Assembly: GCA_017624955.1 (NCBI GenBank)
Contig: JAGAMA010000001.1
Location: 79,463 to 143,462 of the forward strand
Source of the DNA: Alistipes sp.
Lineage (GTDB): Bacteria; Bacteroidota; Bacteroidia; Bacteroidales; Rikenellaceae
Length of the DNA stretch: 64,000 nt
Direction of reading: 5' to 3'
Below, piece after piece: positions 1 through 10,326 of this stretch; within the stretch, counting starts at the first letter, position 1, and every line of letters begins with the position of its first letter. The notes under the pieces are model-generated. The model was not told the origin of the DNA, ran no database searches, and worked only from the letters and a program-made list of their open reading frames with translations. The translations under genes and the position numbers were made by a program.

Positions 1-912
1 GATGCGTACCTTGTCACCCTCCTGCTGCGCCTTGAGCTTACCGCCTACAAGCGAGTCGATGCGGGCACCGGCAATTACCTTGTAGTACTGCGGAGCCTCG
101 ACCTCCGAACCTGCGAGGGCTACGATCTTCTGCATATCGACCTTACCCTCCGTGAAGAGGCGGCCGATGATGGCTACATCCTGGATATTCACGGTCCATA
201 CCACCTCGCCCTTGTTTACGGGGTCGATGTGGTGGATCTGTACACCCACGTTACCTGCGGGGTGCTTACCGGCGAAGGTGTGCAGCTCGGCACCCTTCAA
301 AGCGGCAAACTTGCCCTCCGAGCCCTTGAGCATCGAGAGGTGCACCTTACCCTCGGTGAGGCGACCCAGCACGGCGATACCGGCCTCTACGGCTGCCATC
401 TCGTTCTCCAGCACAAAGCCGTAGTCGGGAGCCAGCGGAGCCGAATCGAACGCCGAAATAAAGATTGCCTTCGGCTGATCCGAAGGGTTGGCAATAATGC
501 CATAGGGACGCTGCTGGATCATCGGCCACAGACCGGACTTGAGCAGCACCTCGACCACCTCCTCGCGCGATGCCTTCTTTGCATCGAGCTTGGGGAACTC
601 CTCATAGGTTTGCTTTTCGGCGGGCGTAACCGTCACGGAGAGCACCTTGCGCTTCTCACCGCGGTTGATGGCCGAAACCACACCGCTGACGGGCGACGTA
701 AAGAGGATGCGCTCGTCTGCCTTGTTGAAGAAGAGCGGCGTACCTGCCTTTACCTCATCGCCTACTTTAACCAGCAACTTCGGCGTCACGCCCTCGAAAT
801 CGAGGGGCGAGAGGCCGTACTCCGAAGCCATCGGCAGTGCCGACAGCTGCTTCGAAGCAGCACCTGCGAGGTTGATGTCGAGACCCTTGCGTAAAGTAAT
901 GATTTTCGACAT
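1..912 (-). CDS. nqrA: Na+-translocating NADH:quinone reductase subunit A (3' end cut by window edge)
   Basis: Subunit A of the Na+-NQR complex, which oxidises NADH, reduces quinone and pumps Na+ across the inner membrane. NqrA is the cytoplasmic-side subunit implicated in quinone binding. The visible 304 codons begin MSKIITLRKGLDINLAGA and include the family's early stretch LLVKVGDEVKAGTPLFFNK and later HTFAGKHPAGNVGVQIHHI. Full-length NqrA is about 450 residues, so roughly the last third lies beyond position 1, where nqrB-F would be expected. The ATG at 912 matches the usual N-terminus. The gene is divergent from the TatD-like gene at 1052. Identity is clear from length, start and motifs. 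Confidence 0.95.
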   Translation of the reverse strand, partial: MSKIITLRKGLDINLAGAASKQLSALPMASEYGLSPLDFEGVTPKLLVKVGDEVKAGTPLFFNKADERILFTSPVSGVVSAINRGEKRKVLSVTVTPAEKQTYEEFPKLDAKKASREEVVEVLLKSGLWPMIQQRPYGIIANPSDQPKAIFISAFDSAPLAPDYGFVLENEMAAVEAGIAVLGRLTEGKVHLSMLKGSEGKFAALKGAELHTFAGKHPAGNVGVQIHHIDPVNKGEVVWTVNIQDVAIIGRLFTEGKVDMQKIVALAGSEVEAPQYYKVIAGARIDSLVGGKLKAQQEGDKVRI

Positions 913-1039
913 GGTTAATGTGTTTGAAATTGTAAAATTTATGTTGAGTTTTGTTGTTAGCTGTCTAACACTGCATAATTCGCGGGCGAAAATACAAAAA
1001 AAATCCCGAATAACCGCATAAAAAGGTAATTAAATATCG

Positions 1040-1047
1040 TATCTTTG
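1040..1047 (+). promoter_or_regulatory. Bacteroidetes -7 box (TATCTTTG) of the tatD-like/tcdA operon
   Basis: TATCTTTG matches the TAnnTTTG -7 consensus of Bacteroidetes primary-sigma promoters. It ends 4 bases before the ATG at 1052, so the transcript would start at or just inside the start codon: very short-leadered or leaderless. No clear TTG -33 element is visible. Confidence 0.6.
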
Positions 1048-1051
1048 TCCT

Positions 1052-1627
1052 ATGCTTATCGATATCCACACCCACCGACCCACCGAGGCTATGACCATCC
1101 GCGCTGTAGGGGTGCACCCGTGGCACGCCGCCGAGTGCTCATTGCCGAGTGCCGAGGAGATCATGAAAGCCGATGCCGTGGGCGAAATCGGATTGGACAA
1201 GGCCTGCGGGGTCGATTTCGAGATGCAGCGAGCGCTTTTCGTCAAGCAGTTGGAGCTGGCCGAAAGGTTTGAAAAGCCGGTCGTTCTGCACTGCGTTCGC
1301 GCCTTCGAGGAGGTGATGACGTTGCTCGAAAGGTACACGCTTCGTGCCGTGCTTTTTCATGGCTTTATCGGCTCGCGCGAGCAGGCCTCAAGGGCTGTCA
1401 AAAAGGGATATTACCTCTCCTTTGGCGCACGCACCGAGGGCTCAAACAAGACCATAGAGGCCCTGCGCGAAACGCCACTCGAAAGGCTCTTCGTCGAGAC
1501 CGACGAGGCGGATACGACGATCGAGGCCATGTACCTCACAATCGCCCGTTTGCGAGGCACGGAGGTCGAGGAGTTGGAGGAGGCGACGGCAGAAAACTAC
1601 AAACGGATTTTTACTTTCAAAAGATGA
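1052..1627 (+). CDS. TatD-family metal-dependent hydrolase, short form
   Basis: A 191-residue member of the TatD/YcfH amidohydrolase-fold family, metal-dependent phosphoesterases or DNases. Visible family marks are the N-terminal HTH metal ligands (IDIHTHRP), GVHPW, the metal-ligand Glu in AVGEIGLDKA, VVLHCVRAFEE, VLFHGFIGS and the C-terminal LFVETDEAD. Usual TatD proteins are 250-265 residues. This one lacks part of the barrel between strands, as a Bacteroidales short form does. It overlaps the next gene by 4 bases (ATGA), so the two are translationally coupled. The substrate is unknown. Confidence 0.82.
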   Translation: MLIDIHTHRPTEAMTIRAVGVHPWHAAECSLPSAEEIMKADAVGEIGLDKACGVDFEMQRALFVKQLELAERFEKPVVLHCVRAFEEVMTLLERYTLRAVLFHGFIGSREQASRAVKKGYYLSFGARTEGSNKTIEALRETPLERLFVETDEADTTIEAMYLTIARLRGTEVEELEEATAENYKRIFTFKR

Positions 1628-2343
1628 ATAATTGGCTGGAGCGCACCGAGTTACTGCTCGGAAGCGAGAAGTTGGAAATGTTAAAAAACGCCCATGTCCT
1701 GGTTGTTGGTCTGGGAGGTGTCGGAGCGTATGCCGCCGAGATGATTGCCCGTGCGGGGGTGGGTAGCATGACCCTGGCCGATGCCGATGTGGTGGGTCTG
1801 ACGAACATCAACCGCCAGCTTCTGGCCCTGCACTCGACCATCGGACGAAAGAAGGTCGAGGTCTTGGCCGAGCGTATCAAAGATATAAATCCCGATATTC
1901 AGCTCACGCTTTGTGACCGCTTCGTGAAGGACGAGGAGACCTACCGCCTGCTGGATGCCGCCCAGTATGACTATGTGGTCGATTGCATCGACACGCTCTC
2001 GCCCAAATTGGCCCTGATCGTGGCTGCTTTGGAGCGCAAACTACCCTTAGTCAGTTCGATGGGGGCAGGTGCCAAGATGGACCCTACGCAGCTCGAAATC
2101 AAGGATATATCCAAGACCCACCACTGCCCCCTGGCGCACATGCTCCGCAAGCGACTGCACAAAATGGGCATCTACAAGGGTTTCAAGGCGGTCTTCTCGC
2201 CCGAGGCGATCCGCGAGGGGGCGATGATCATCGAGGAGGAGCAGAACAAGAAATCGCAGGTCGGCACGATCAGCTACATCCCTGCCCTATTCGGCATCGG
2301 GTGTGCCTCGGTGGTGATCCGCGGGTTGATTGATGAATTATAA
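1624..2343 (+). CDS. tcdA: tRNA threonylcarbamoyladenosine dehydratase (TcdA/ThiF-fold)
   Basis: An E1-like ThiF/MoeB-fold enzyme that uses ATP to cyclise t6A37 of ANN-decoding tRNAs to ct6A. Visible are the Rossmann nucleotide motif VVGLGGVGAYAAEM, the acidic DADVVGLTNINRQ stretch typical of the superfamily, YDYVVDCIDTLSPK, and SSMGAGAKMDPT. At 239 residues it is slightly shorter than E. coli TcdA (about 268) and matches the Bacteroidetes form. The start ATG overlaps the stop of the TatD-like gene. The next gene also acts on tRNA quality (trans-editing), so this is a small tRNA-maintenance cluster. Confidence 0.88.
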   Translation: MNNWLERTELLLGSEKLEMLKNAHVLVVGLGGVGAYAAEMIARAGVGSMTLADADVVGLTNINRQLLALHSTIGRKKVEVLAERIKDINPDIQLTLCDRFVKDEETYRLLDAAQYDYVVDCIDTLSPKLALIVAALERKLPLVSSMGAGAKMDPTQLEIKDISKTHHCPLAHMLRKRLHKMGIYKGFKAVFSPEAIREGAMIIEEEQNKKSQVGTISYIPALFGIGCASVVIRGLIDEL

Positions 2344-2358
2344 GCGACTTTATATAGT

Positions 2359-2856
2359 ATGGTAAGCGAACGTATGCAGGTGGTCTTTGACTTTCTCGAC
2401 AGCCACCAAATCCGCTACTCGTGGTACGAACATCCCGAAGCACCCACGATCGAGATTGCCCGCCAATATTGGCACGCCGACGGCTCGAAGCACTGCAAGA
2501 ACCTCTTCTTCCGCAACCACAAGGGCAACCGCCACTACCTGGTCTGCTTCGATTGTGAGCAGTCGATGGCCATTCACGACCTGGAGCACCTGCTGCATCA
2601 GGGGAAGCTCTCCTTCGCCTCGGAGCAACGCATGGAGCGGTGGCTGGGGCTGAAGCCCGGCTCGGTATCGCCCTTCGGGCTCATCAACGACACGGAGAAC
2701 CATGTACATCTCTTCCTCGACAGCAAGCTCCGCGACTACCCCTCACTCTCGTTCCACCCGAACGACAACCGCGCCACGGTGGTCATCGAACTTAAGGAGT
2801 TTCTCCGCTACCTCGAAATCGTAGGGAACACTTACGAGTTCATAGAACTCTATTAA
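2359..2856 (+). CDS. Prolyl-tRNA deacylase, YbaK/ProXp-ala family (PrdX-like)
   Basis: A free-standing editing domain of 165 residues that hydrolyses mischarged (for example Ala-) tRNA-Pro. The YbaK-type fold is seen in the sequence: an early YEHPEAPTIE, then the key-lysine segment KHCKNLFFRNHKGNRHYLVC, then the C-terminal GSVSPFGLIND and FHPNDNRATVVI. These match the PrdX/ProXp-ala type better than YbaK-CysPro deacylases. It lies 15 bases after tcdA, likely in the same transcript. A large 8-bp-unit hairpin follows the stop. Confidence 0.87.
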   Translation: MVSERMQVVFDFLDSHQIRYSWYEHPEAPTIEIARQYWHADGSKHCKNLFFRNHKGNRHYLVCFDCEQSMAIHDLEHLLHQGKLSFASEQRMERWLGLKPGSVSPFGLINDTENHVHLFLDSKLRDYPSLSFHPNDNRATVVIELKEFLRYLEIVGNTYEFIELY

Positions 2857-2857
2857 A

Positions 2858-2943
2858 GTAGTTACTGTAGTTACAAAGTTACAGAGTTACACTGTTACAG
2901 GGGTGCATGACCTGTAACAGCATAACTCTGTAACTACTGTAAC
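2858..2943 (+). repeat. Hairpin-forming array of 8-bp gttacaNN units
   Basis: Tandem units of the type gttacaga/gttacaaa on the left and their reverse complement (tgtaactc, tgtaacag) on the right, folding about the centre near 2905. It begins directly after the stop codon at 2856, in the convergent gap with gpmI, where it could act as a transcription end signal. Two related arrays lie at 9913-9995 and 10603-10700. Confidence 0.85.
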
Positions 2944-2984
2944 TGCTCAAAGAGAGGTGCTGAGATAGTGGCGAGTTATCGGGC

Positions 2985-3066
2985 TTATGCCTTGAGCCCA
3001 CTGAGGCTACTGAAAACTCTTCACTCTTATCTCTCCCTGCTCTTTGCTCTTTGCTCTTTCCTCTTT
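2985..3066 (+). repeat. 9-bp cagtggcct-type remnant and 7-bp ctctttg repeats
   Basis: Left part: a short copy of the 9-bp family (gagcccactgaggctactga) preceded by the family's characteristic gggcttatgcc flank. Right part: a run of 7-bp units ctctttg/ctctttc abutting the stop of gpmI. No ORF or promoter is visible here. Confidence 0.7.
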
Positions 3067-3070
3067 CCTC

Positions 3071-4597
3071 TTACTTCAGCTCAACGAGCGACTTTCCGGT
3101 CATCTCGGCGGGCTTCTCGAGACCCATCAGGTCGAGCACCGTGGGGGCTACATCGGCCAGGATGCCGTTGTGAACCTCCTTCACGCGGTCCGAAACAACC
3201 ACAATAGGCACGGGGTTGAGCGAGTGTGCCGTATTGGGCGTGCCATCGGCATTCACAGCGTTGTCGGCGTTGCCGTGGTCGGCAATCTGGATCACCTCGT
3301 AACCATTCTTCTTGGCAGCCTCCACCACCTTCTCTACGCACTGATCCACCGCCTTTACGGCCGTTACGATCGCCTCGTAGATACCCGTGTGGCCCACCAT
3401 GTCGCCATTGGCAAAGTTCAGGCAGATGAAGTCGAACTGCTGCGTATTGAGCGCCTCCACCAGCTTATCGGCCACCTCGGGAGCCGACATCTCGGGCTGC
3501 AGGTCGTAGGTAGCCACCTTGGGCGAAGCTACCAGGATACGATCCTCGCCCTCGAACTTCTCCTCACGACCACCATTGAGGAAGAAGGTAACGTGTGCGT
3601 ACTTCTCCGTCTCAGCAATGCGCAGCTGGCTCAAGCCCTGCTTCGATACCCACTCGCCAATCGTGTTCTGCACATTCTCCTTATCGAACAAGATGTGCAA
3701 GCCCTCGAACTTGGCATCGTAGGGGGTCATGCAACAGTAGTAGAGGGGCATCGTGTGCATACCCTCGGCCTCCATATCCTCCTGCGTGAGGACGATGGTC
3801 AGTTCCTTGGCGCGGTCGTTGCGGTAGTTGAAGAAGATCACGACATCGTTGGGCTGAATAAGGCCCACGGCCTTGCCCTCGGCATCGACACGCACGATCG
3901 GTTTGATGAACTCGTCGGTTACCTCCTCGTCATACGAAGCCTGCACGGCAGCCACCATATCCGTAGCGGCCTTGCCCTCGCCCTTTACCAAGGCATCGTA
4001 GGCCACCTTCACACGCTCCCAACGCTTATCGCGGTCCATGGCGTAGTAGCGACCGATGATCGTGGCAATCTCGCCCGTCGAAGCGGCCATCTTCGCCTCC
4101 AGCTGCTCGATGAAACCCTTACCGCTGCGGGGGTCGGTATCTCGACCATCCATGAAGCAGTGGGCATAGGTCTTCTCGATCTGGTACTCGGCAGCAATGT
4201 CGCAGAGCTTGAAGAGGTGCTCGAGCGAAGAGTGCACGCCACCATCCGACGTAAGACCCATGAAGTGCACGGCCGAGCCGTTCTTCTTGGCATACTCAAA
4301 GGCGGCTACCACCTCCTTGTTCTGCATGATCGAGTTGTCGCGACAGGCGCGGTTGATCTTCACCAGGTCCTGGTACACCACGCGACCGGCACCGATATTG
4401 AGGTGACCCACCTCCGAGTTACCCATCTGACCCTCGGGCAGACCTACATTCTCACCGTCGGTGCGCAGCTCGGCATGAGGATACTCCTCGGTCATCTTCG
4501 AGATATAGGCAGGATGGACCGTCGAGATCACATCCGAGTGATCCTTGCGGCCATTACCCCAGCCGTCGAGGATCATTAATAAAACTTTGTTAGCCAT
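3071..4597 (-). CDS. gpmI: 2,3-bisphosphoglycerate-independent phosphoglycerate mutase
   Basis: A glycolytic/gluconeogenic Mn2+ enzyme interconverting 3- and 2-phosphoglycerate, of the alkaline-phosphatase superfamily. The 508-residue length is typical. The start [16 protein letters not shown] gives the first metal Asp, [17 protein letters not shown] contains the phospho-accepting Ser, [12 protein letters not shown] and DGRDTDP are substrate-binding blocks, and [10 protein letters not shown] and QIADHGNAD hold the C-terminal metal ligands. It lies 26 bases downstream of alaS on the same strand and may be co-transcribed with it. Confidence 0.97.
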   Translation of the reverse strand: MANKVLLMILDGWGNGRKDHSDVISTVHPAYISKMTEEYPHAELRTDGENVGLPEGQMGNSEVGHLNIGAGRVVYQDLVKINRACRDNSIMQNKEVVAAFEYAKKNGSAVHFMGLTSDGGVHSSLEHLFKLCDIAAEYQIEKTYAHCFMDGRDTDPRSGKGFIEQLEAKMAASTGEIATIIGRYYAMDRDKRWERVKVAYDALVKGEGKAATDMVAAVQASYDEEVTDEFIKPIVRVDAEGKAVGLIQPNDVVIFFNYRNDRAKELTIVLTQEDMEAEGMHTMPLYYCCMTPYDAKFEGLHILFDKENVQNTIGEWVSKQGLSQLRIAETEKYAHVTFFLNGGREEKFEGEDRILVASPKVATYDLQPEMSAPEVADKLVEALNTQQFDFICLNFANGDMVGHTGIYEAIVTAVKAVDQCVEKVVEAAKKNGYEVIQIADHGNADNAVNADGTPNTAHSLNPVPIVVVSDRVKEVHNGILADVAPTVLDLMGLEKPAEMTGKSLVELK

Positions 4598-4623
4598 TTC
4601 TTTATTCTGGTTTATCTTATCTA

Positions 4624-7245
4624 CTACTTTACTTGAGCTGCGATCAGTTCCACAGCCTTATCCATGGCAGCCTTCAGGCCATCGGGGTTCTTACCACCGG
4701 CCGTAGCAAAGAAGGCCTGACCACCACCGCCACCCTGCATGAGCTTGGCAGCCTCGCGAATCACGGCACCTGCATTGACACCCTGAGCCGTAATCTCGTC
4801 GCCGAGCATGATCGTCAGGTTGGGCTTGCCGTCATTCACGACACCCACCACAAAGACGAGCTTCGGAGCGCGTGCGCGCAAATTGTAGGCCAAATCCTTC
4901 ACGAAGTCGGCACGACGCGGCATCACGGCGCTTACGACCTGCATGCCGTCCTGCTCCTGCAGATTCGAGAAGAAGCGGTCGGCAACCTGCGAAATCTGCT
5001 CCTTGCGCATCTCCTCTACCTCCTTCGAAAGGGCCTCGTTGCTCTCGATCATCTTCTTCACGGCCACCATCACCTGCGAGTTGTGCAGCGACTCCGAAAG
5101 CGAGGTCATCGTATCTTCCACAGCGTAGAGCATCTCCTCGGCCTTCTCGCCCGTCACGGCCTCGATACGGCGTACACCGGCCGAAATGGCACCCTCCGAA
5201 AGGATCTTGAACATACCGATCGTACCCGTGGCGCTCGTGTGCGTACCACCGCAAAGCTCCACCGACGACCCAAACTTCACCATACGCACCTTGTCGCCAT
5301 ACTTCTCGCCAAAGAGCATCATGGCACCGGCTGCCTCGGCCTCCTCCTTCGTGGCCTCGCGGTTCTCAACGAGGGGATAGTTGGCGCGAATCTTGCGATT
5401 CACCAAACGCTCCACCTTGCGAAGCTCCTCCGGAGTTACCTTCTGGAAGTGCGAGAAGTCGAAACGCAGCGACTGGGGCGTTACGAGCGAACCCTTCTGC
5501 TCGACATGCGTACCCAGCACCTCGCGCAGAGCCTCGTGCATGAGGTGCGTAGCCGAGTGGTTGTTGGCCGCAGCCTGACGCTCCTCGGCATTGACCTTGG
5601 CCGTAAACTGTGCCTCGGGATTCTCGGGCAGCTGATTTACGATGTGGATAATCAGGCCGTTCTCCTTATCCGTGGCAACAATCTCGATGCGCTCGTTGGC
5701 GCTCTCAATCACACCCGTATCGCCAACCTGACCACCCGAATTGCCATAGAACGGGGTCTTGTCGAAGACGAGCTGATAGGTCGTCTTGCCCTTCGAGGTT
5801 ACGCGACGGTAGCGGGCAATCTTCACCTCATCTACCAGCGTATCGTAACCCGTAAACTCACTCTGGGGCAGCGGGAAGAGCTCCACCCAGTCGTCCGTAT
5901 CGATGGCGGCAGCGTTGCGCGAACGCGCCTTCTGGGCGGCAAGCTCCTCATCAAAGGCCGGAAGATCGACACCTACACCCTGCTCACGGGCGATAAGTTC
6001 CGTCAGGTCGATCGGGAAGCCGAACGTATCATAGAGCACAAAGGCATCCTTACCCGAGATGAGCTCCTTACCCTCCTTCTTCGTGCGGGCAATCACACCA
6101 TCCAAGAGGTTGATACCCGTGGCCAAGGTGCGGAGGAACGATGCCTCCTCCTCCTCGATTACCTTCTCGACAAGGGTCTGCTGGGCCTTGAGCTCGGGGA
6201 ACTGATCACCCATCTGGGCCACCAGCACGGGCACCAGCTTGCAGAGCATCGGCTCGTTGAAGCCGAGGTAGGTATAGCCGTAACGCACGGCACGGCGCAG
6301 GATGCGACGGATCACATAACCTGCCTTGACGTTCGAGGGCAGCTGACCATCGGCAATCGAGAAGGCGATGGCGCGCAGGTGGTCGGCCATGACACGCATC
6401 GCCACGTCGCACTTCTCATCCACGCCGTACTGCTTGCCCGAAAGGGCGGCAATGCGCTGAATCGTGGGCTGGAAGACATCCGTATCGTAGTTCGACTTCT
6501 TGCCCTGCATCACCATACAGAGGCGCTCGAAGCCCATTCCCGTATCGACATTGCGGGCGGGCAGCTCCTCCAACGAACCGTTGGCCTTGCGGTTGAACTG
6601 CATGAACACCAGGTTCCAGATCTCGATCACCTGGGGGTGGCTCATGTTTACCATCTCACGACCAGGGATCTTGGCGATCTCCTCCTCGTCGCGCAGGTCG
6701 AAGTGAATCTCCGAGCAGGGGCCGCAGGGACCCGTCTCGCCCATCTCCCAGAAGTTGTCGTGCTTGTTACCGCGGATGATGTGGTCCGCAGGCAGGAATT
6801 GCAGCCAATAGTCGTAGGCCTCCTGGTCGAACGGCACGCCGTCCTCCTCCGAACCCTCGAAGACCGTGGCATACATGCGCTCGGCAGGGAGCTTATAGAT
6901 ATCGTGCAGCAGCTCCCAGGCCCACTCGATGGCCTCCTTCTTGAAGTAGTCGCCATAGGACCAGTTGCCGAGCATCTCGAACATCGTGTGGTGGTAGGTA
7001 TCGTGACCTACCTCCTCCAAATCGTTGTGCTTACCCGACACGCGCAGACACTTCTGCGTATCGGCGGCACGGGGGTACTTGCGCGGCGCATTGCCCAGGA
7101 AGATATCCTTAAACTGGTTCATACCGGCGTTGGTAAACATCAACGTCGGGTCGCCCTTGACGACCATCGGAGCCGAGGGCACGATGGCATGCTCCTTCGA
7201 GGCGAAGAAGTCCAAAAAGGCTTGGCGAATTTCTTTTGATTGCAT
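4624..7245 (-). CDS. alaS: Alanyl-tRNA synthetase
   Basis: Charges tRNA-Ala and edits Ser/Gly mischarging. The 873-residue protein starts [19 protein letters not shown], the normal N-terminus. The reading frame stays open 50 codons upstream, but that part has no family similarity. Class II motif 1 and 2 regions ([32 protein letters not shown]) are present. The editing domain has [13 protein letters not shown] and the Cys-His zinc site in [14 protein letters not shown]. The C-terminal glycine-rich [14 protein letters not shown] block is intact. It is divergent from the M23 peptidase gene. Confidence 0.97.
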   Translation of the reverse strand: MQSKEIRQAFLDFFASKEHAIVPSAPMVVKGDPTLMFTNAGMNQFKDIFLGNAPRKYPRAADTQKCLRVSGKHNDLEEVGHDTYHHTMFEMLGNWSYGDYFKKEAIEWAWELLHDIYKLPAERMYATVFEGSEEDGVPFDQEAYDYWLQFLPADHIIRGNKHDNFWEMGETGPCGPCSEIHFDLRDEEEIAKIPGREMVNMSHPQVIEIWNLVFMQFNRKANGSLEELPARNVDTGMGFERLCMVMQGKKSNYDTDVFQPTIQRIAALSGKQYGVDEKCDVAMRVMADHLRAIAFSIADGQLPSNVKAGYVIRRILRRAVRYGYTYLGFNEPMLCKLVPVLVAQMGDQFPELKAQQTLVEKVIEEEEASFLRTLATGINLLDGVIARTKKEGKELISGKDAFVLYDTFGFPIDLTELIAREQGVGVDLPAFDEELAAQKARSRNAAAIDTDDWVELFPLPQSEFTGYDTLVDEVKIARYRRVTSKGKTTYQLVFDKTPFYGNSGGQVGDTGVIESANERIEIVATDKENGLIIHIVNQLPENPEAQFTAKVNAEERQAAANNHSATHLMHEALREVLGTHVEQKGSLVTPQSLRFDFSHFQKVTPEELRKVERLVNRKIRANYPLVENREATKEEAEAAGAMMLFGEKYGDKVRMVKFGSSVELCGGTHTSATGTIGMFKILSEGAISAGVRRIEAVTGEKAEEMLYAVEDTMTSLSESLHNSQVMVAVKKMIESNEALSKEVEEMRKEQISQVADRFFSNLQEQDGMQVVSAVMPRRADFVKDLAYNLRARAPKLVFVVGVVNDGKPNLTIMLGDEITAQGVNAGAVIREAAKLMQGGGGGQAFFATAGGKNPDGLKAAMDKAVELIAAQVK

Positions 7246-7340
7246 AGCGATATACGTTTTTAACTTGTTTTTCGTTCTATCAAAAATCACTCGCGCACAC
7301 ACGCGACGCGATTCGGGTTGCAAAATTACACATTTTACGC

Positions 7341-7348
7341 TAAATTTG
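7341..7348 (+). promoter_or_regulatory. -7 box (TAAATTTG) for the M23 peptidase operon
   Basis: TAAATTTG fits TAnnTTTG and lies 28 bases before the ATG at 7377, in the divergent alaS/M23 gap. A start about 7 bases downstream would give a leader of roughly 20 nt. Confidence 0.6.
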
Positions 7349-7376
7349 CACCATAAACGAGTGAGTTTTTTAACCC

Positions 7377-8360
7377 ATGCGCCAAAAAGAGTCACAACAG
7401 CACACCCCGCAGGAGGTCACCCGGCAGGAATCGACGACCCCGATGCGCCTTCGCGCCTATCGGTTGATTCGGAAAATTCTGCTGGGCTTCATCCTCGTAT
7501 CGTTTGCCAACGTGCTCTTCTCGTTCTTCTTCCTCACGCCCAAGATGTACTCGATCCACCGCGAGAACCGCGACATGGTGATCAAATACCGCATCCTGCA
7601 GGACCGCATCCGCACCGCCCAGCAGCAGGTCGAGGAGATCCGCCACCGCGACCGCAACGTCTATCGTTCGCTCTTCTCGAGCGACACGCTTACTTTGCAG
7701 GGCATCTACCAGGAGTACCCCTCCGAGAAGTACGCCTCGATGCGGGGCGACGAGTACGAGCAGCTGATGATTCCGACCTGGAAGCAGCTCGACCAGCTCG
7801 CCCGTTCGCTCTATGCCACCTCCCTCTCGCTCGATGAGTTGCAACAACTCTCGTCGGACAAGGAGCAGATGACGACGGCCATTCCGGCCATCTGGCCCAT
7901 GGATCGCTCGGCACTGAAGAGCCACATCGGCGCCTTCAATCCGCGCCGCTACCACCCCATTCTGCACCGCATACAGCCCCACAACGGCGTTGATCTGCCG
8001 TGTGCACGGGGTACGTTGATCTACGCCACGGGCGATGCCGTGGTGGATAAGGCCTACCCGCAGGGCTACAACGGAGGCTTTGGTCGTCAGGTGATTCTCG
8101 ACCACGGCTTCGGCTACAAGACCCGCTACGCCCACTTAGACAAGGTGTTGGTCGAGCGGGGCGACACGATTCGTCGCGGTCAGGTGATCGGCCATGCCGG
8201 CAACACGGGTCGTTCGACCTCCACGCACCTGCACTACGAGGTGCTCTACAAGGGTCGTCCGGTCAATCCGATCAACTACTTCAACAAGGACCTCACCGAG
8301 GCCGAATACACGAAGCTCATGGAGAACATGCGCGAAACGAACTACGAAAAGCTCGAATAA
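7377..8360 (+). CDS. M23 family metallopeptidase (membrane-anchored murein endopeptidase), copy 1
   Basis: A 327-residue zinc peptidase likely cleaving peptidoglycan cross-links in the periplasm. It has a short cytoplasmic N-terminus, one membrane segment (about residues 35-55, [19 protein letters not shown]), a coiled-coil-prone helix ([20 protein letters not shown]) and a C-terminal LytM domain. That domain carries the zinc ligands in HNGVDL (HxxxD) and the catalytic HLHYEV motif, so it appears active. A paralogue follows 3 bases later, which suggests one transcript and partly redundant or cooperating enzymes. Confidence 0.9.
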   Translation: MRQKESQQHTPQEVTRQESTTPMRLRAYRLIRKILLGFILVSFANVLFSFFFLTPKMYSIHRENRDMVIKYRILQDRIRTAQQQVEEIRHRDRNVYRSLFSSDTLTLQGIYQEYPSEKYASMRGDEYEQLMIPTWKQLDQLARSLYATSLSLDELQQLSSDKEQMTTAIPAIWPMDRSALKSHIGAFNPRRYHPILHRIQPHNGVDLPCARGTLIYATGDAVVDKAYPQGYNGGFGRQVILDHGFGYKTRYAHLDKVLVERGDTIRRGQVIGHAGNTGRSTSTHLHYEVLYKGRPVNPINYFNKDLTEAEYTKLMENMRETNYEKLE

Positions 8361-8363
8361 ACG

Positions 8364-9311
8364 ATGGCAAAACGCATCCCACATAACACCCCTCGCAAGC
8401 ACCTGAGCCGCAAGCAGCAGGTAGCTCGTTTCGTGGTCAGCGCCTTCGCCTGGCTGGGTGCCGCCATCCTCTACTACCTCTTCTTCTCGATCTTTGTCGA
8501 TACGCCGATGGAGTATGAGCTCAAGCACCGCGCCGACCGCATGAAGTCGGAGTACGAGGCGCTCGAGGGGCGTTACGATACGCTGATGCTTGTCCTGGAG
8601 AACCTCTCGGAGCGTGACCGCGGTGTCTTCCGCTCACTCTTCGAGTCCGACCCCTACAACTTCGACACGGCCTATGCCGAGGAGCGCGATGCGACCTACG
8701 AGGCGATGTTCAGCCGCTCGACCCGCCGCCTGAAGCGCGACCTGAGGGATCGCACGACGGCCCTCGAAAAGCGCATGGAGGAGCTCAACGAGAGCTACCG
8801 CACCCTGCACGAGGCGATCGAACGACGGGGCACGGAGAGCCACAACATCCCCTCGATTCAACCCGTCATCAACCCCGAGCTTTCGCTCCTTACGACCTCC
8901 TACGGCATGCACATCCACCCCTTCTACAAGACCCTGACTTCGCACCAGGGGGTCGATTACGCCATCCCCGAGGGTTCGCGCGTATTCGCTACGGCCGACG
9001 GCAAGGTCAAGGAGGTACATCGTTCCTCGACGCAGGGGCAGACCGTCATCATCGACCACGGCAACGGCTACGAGACTTCGTACAGCCACCTGCAACGTAT
9101 CTCGGTGGTGCGCAACCAGCAGGTGCGCCGTGGCGACATCATTGCCCTGTCGGGCGACACGGGTCTTTCGTTAGCCCCCCACCTGCACTACGAGGTGCGC
9201 CTGAACGGCATGCGTGTAGATCCGATTCACTACTTCTTCCAGGAGCTCAATCCGATCGAGTACGAGCGCCTGATCCGCATCGCCCAATCGGGTATGCAGG
9301 CTTTTGACTAA
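8364..9311 (+). CDS. M23 family metallopeptidase (membrane-anchored murein endopeptidase), copy 2
   Basis: A 315-residue paralogue of the preceding gene with the same layout: a TM segment near residues 28-48 (FVVSAFAWLGAAILYYLFFSI), a long charged helical region (about 55-155) and a C-terminal LytM domain. Zinc ligands and catalytic residues are intact in HQGVDYAIPEGS and LAPHLHYEVRL. The coiled region is longer than in copy 1, which may set a different reach or partner (FtsX-type regulators bind such coiled coils in related enzymes; inference). The HAD gene follows after 15 bases. Confidence 0.9.
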   Translation: MAKRIPHNTPRKHLSRKQQVARFVVSAFAWLGAAILYYLFFSIFVDTPMEYELKHRADRMKSEYEALEGRYDTLMLVLENLSERDRGVFRSLFESDPYNFDTAYAEERDATYEAMFSRSTRRLKRDLRDRTTALEKRMEELNESYRTLHEAIERRGTESHNIPSIQPVINPELSLLTTSYGMHIHPFYKTLTSHQGVDYAIPEGSRVFATADGKVKEVHRSSTQGQTVIIDHGNGYETSYSHLQRISVVRNQQVRRGDIIALSGDTGLSLAPHLHYEVRLNGMRVDPIHYFFQELNPIEYERLIRIAQSGMQAFD

Positions 9312-9326
9312 CAACGGTTTACAAGG

Positions 9327-9908
9327 ATGGAAAGAAAGCCCGTACGCCTCCTGCTCTGCGACTTCGACGGCACGCTGGTCGATACGCGCATGGCCAACGC
9401 CCTGGCCTACATCGAGACCCTCCGCGAGGTGGGCATCGAGTTGGGCGTGGAGGAGTACCTGGCCACCTATTTCGGGATGCGCTGCAACGAGTTTATGCGC
9501 CGCATGGGGATCGAAGACCCTGCGGAGCGGGAGCGGCTGCGCCTGCGCAAAATCGCGCTCTACCCCACCTATTTCGACACGTTAAGGCTCAACGAGGCGC
9601 TGTGGCACTTTACCCAATCGGTACGCCGACAAGGGGGTAAATTGTGGATCGTATCGACGGGCAGTCGCGCCAACATCGACAACGTAATCAACCATTTAGG
9701 CATTGGCGAGGGGATCGACGGCATCCTGTCGGGTTTGGAGATCGAACGCCCGAAGCCTGCCCCCGACTGCTTCCTGGAGGTGCTCCGTCGTGAGGGGTGC
9801 TCGAAAGAGGAGGCGCTCATCTTCGAGGATTCGCCCGTGGGCCTGGCCGCGGCCGAGGCCAGCGGAATCCCCTACTTCAAAGTGGACTTTGCGGCACTCG
9901 CCGAGTAA
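9327..9908 (+). CDS. HAD-superfamily hydrolase (phosphoglycolate phosphatase/beta-phosphoglucomutase-like)
   Basis: A 193-residue HAD phosphatase of the subfamily with a helical cap. Motif I is LLCDFDGTLVD (nucleophile and acid/base Asp both present), motif II is the Ser/Thr in IVSTGSRAN, and the motif III Lys followed by motif IV is RPKPAPDC...ALIFEDSPVGLAAAEASG. The cap is small. The substrate cannot be told from sequence. It is the last gene of the M23 operon and is followed directly by a large repeat hairpin. Confidence 0.85.
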   Translation: MERKPVRLLLCDFDGTLVDTRMANALAYIETLREVGIELGVEEYLATYFGMRCNEFMRRMGIEDPAERERLRLRKIALYPTYFDTLRLNEALWHFTQSVRRQGGKLWIVSTGSRANIDNVINHLGIGEGIDGILSGLEIERPKPAPDCFLEVLRREGCSKEEALIFEDSPVGLAAAEASGIPYFKVDFAALAE

Positions 9909-9912
9909 GGAG

Positions 9913-9995
9913 AGTTACTTAGTTACAGAGTTACAAAGTTACACGGTTACAGGTCATGCACCCCTGTAACCGTGTAACTTTGTAACTAAAGTAAC
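9913..9995. repeat. 8-bp gttacaNN hairpin array, second copy
   Basis: Four left units (agttacag, agttacaa, agttacac, ggttacag) and four inverted right units about a gtcatgcaccc centre. The centre is the reverse complement of that in the 2858-2943 array, so the two are copies in opposite orientation. It starts right after the HAD stop codon. Confidence 0.85.
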
Positions 9996-10326
9996 CACGA
10001 GCAGTCAGCTATCAGCAGTCAGCAGTCAGCGGTCAGCAGTCAGCTAAAGGAGCTGGGGCGACTGAGCCTACTGAGCCTACTGAAAAAAAGTCAGTGGCCT
10101 CAGTGGCCTCAGTAGCCCCAGTGGGCGCAGGCCATAAGCCCGACTACCGCCCACAGCCTTACCGACGGCTTACCTTCAGCAGCCACGGTAAGTATATTAA
10201 GGTGAATCATCGCAGATGTATGAACATACGCTCCCGTAGCTAATTCTATATAATTAGCCACGTATGCTACGGTATCGTACCACAAATATACAAAAATTTA
10301 ACGCCAAAGTCAAGTATTTTGACGAT

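Noticed and set aside
3044-4579. 511-codon open frame on the plus strand opposite gpmI
   Set aside because: It is the exact shadow of gpmI. High GC and strong codon bias make long antisense frames here; the protein is His/Leu/Arg-rich with no family features.
4633-7239. 868-codon plus-strand frame opposite alaS
   Set aside because: Shadow of alaS with the same low-complexity composition; no promoter or start context.
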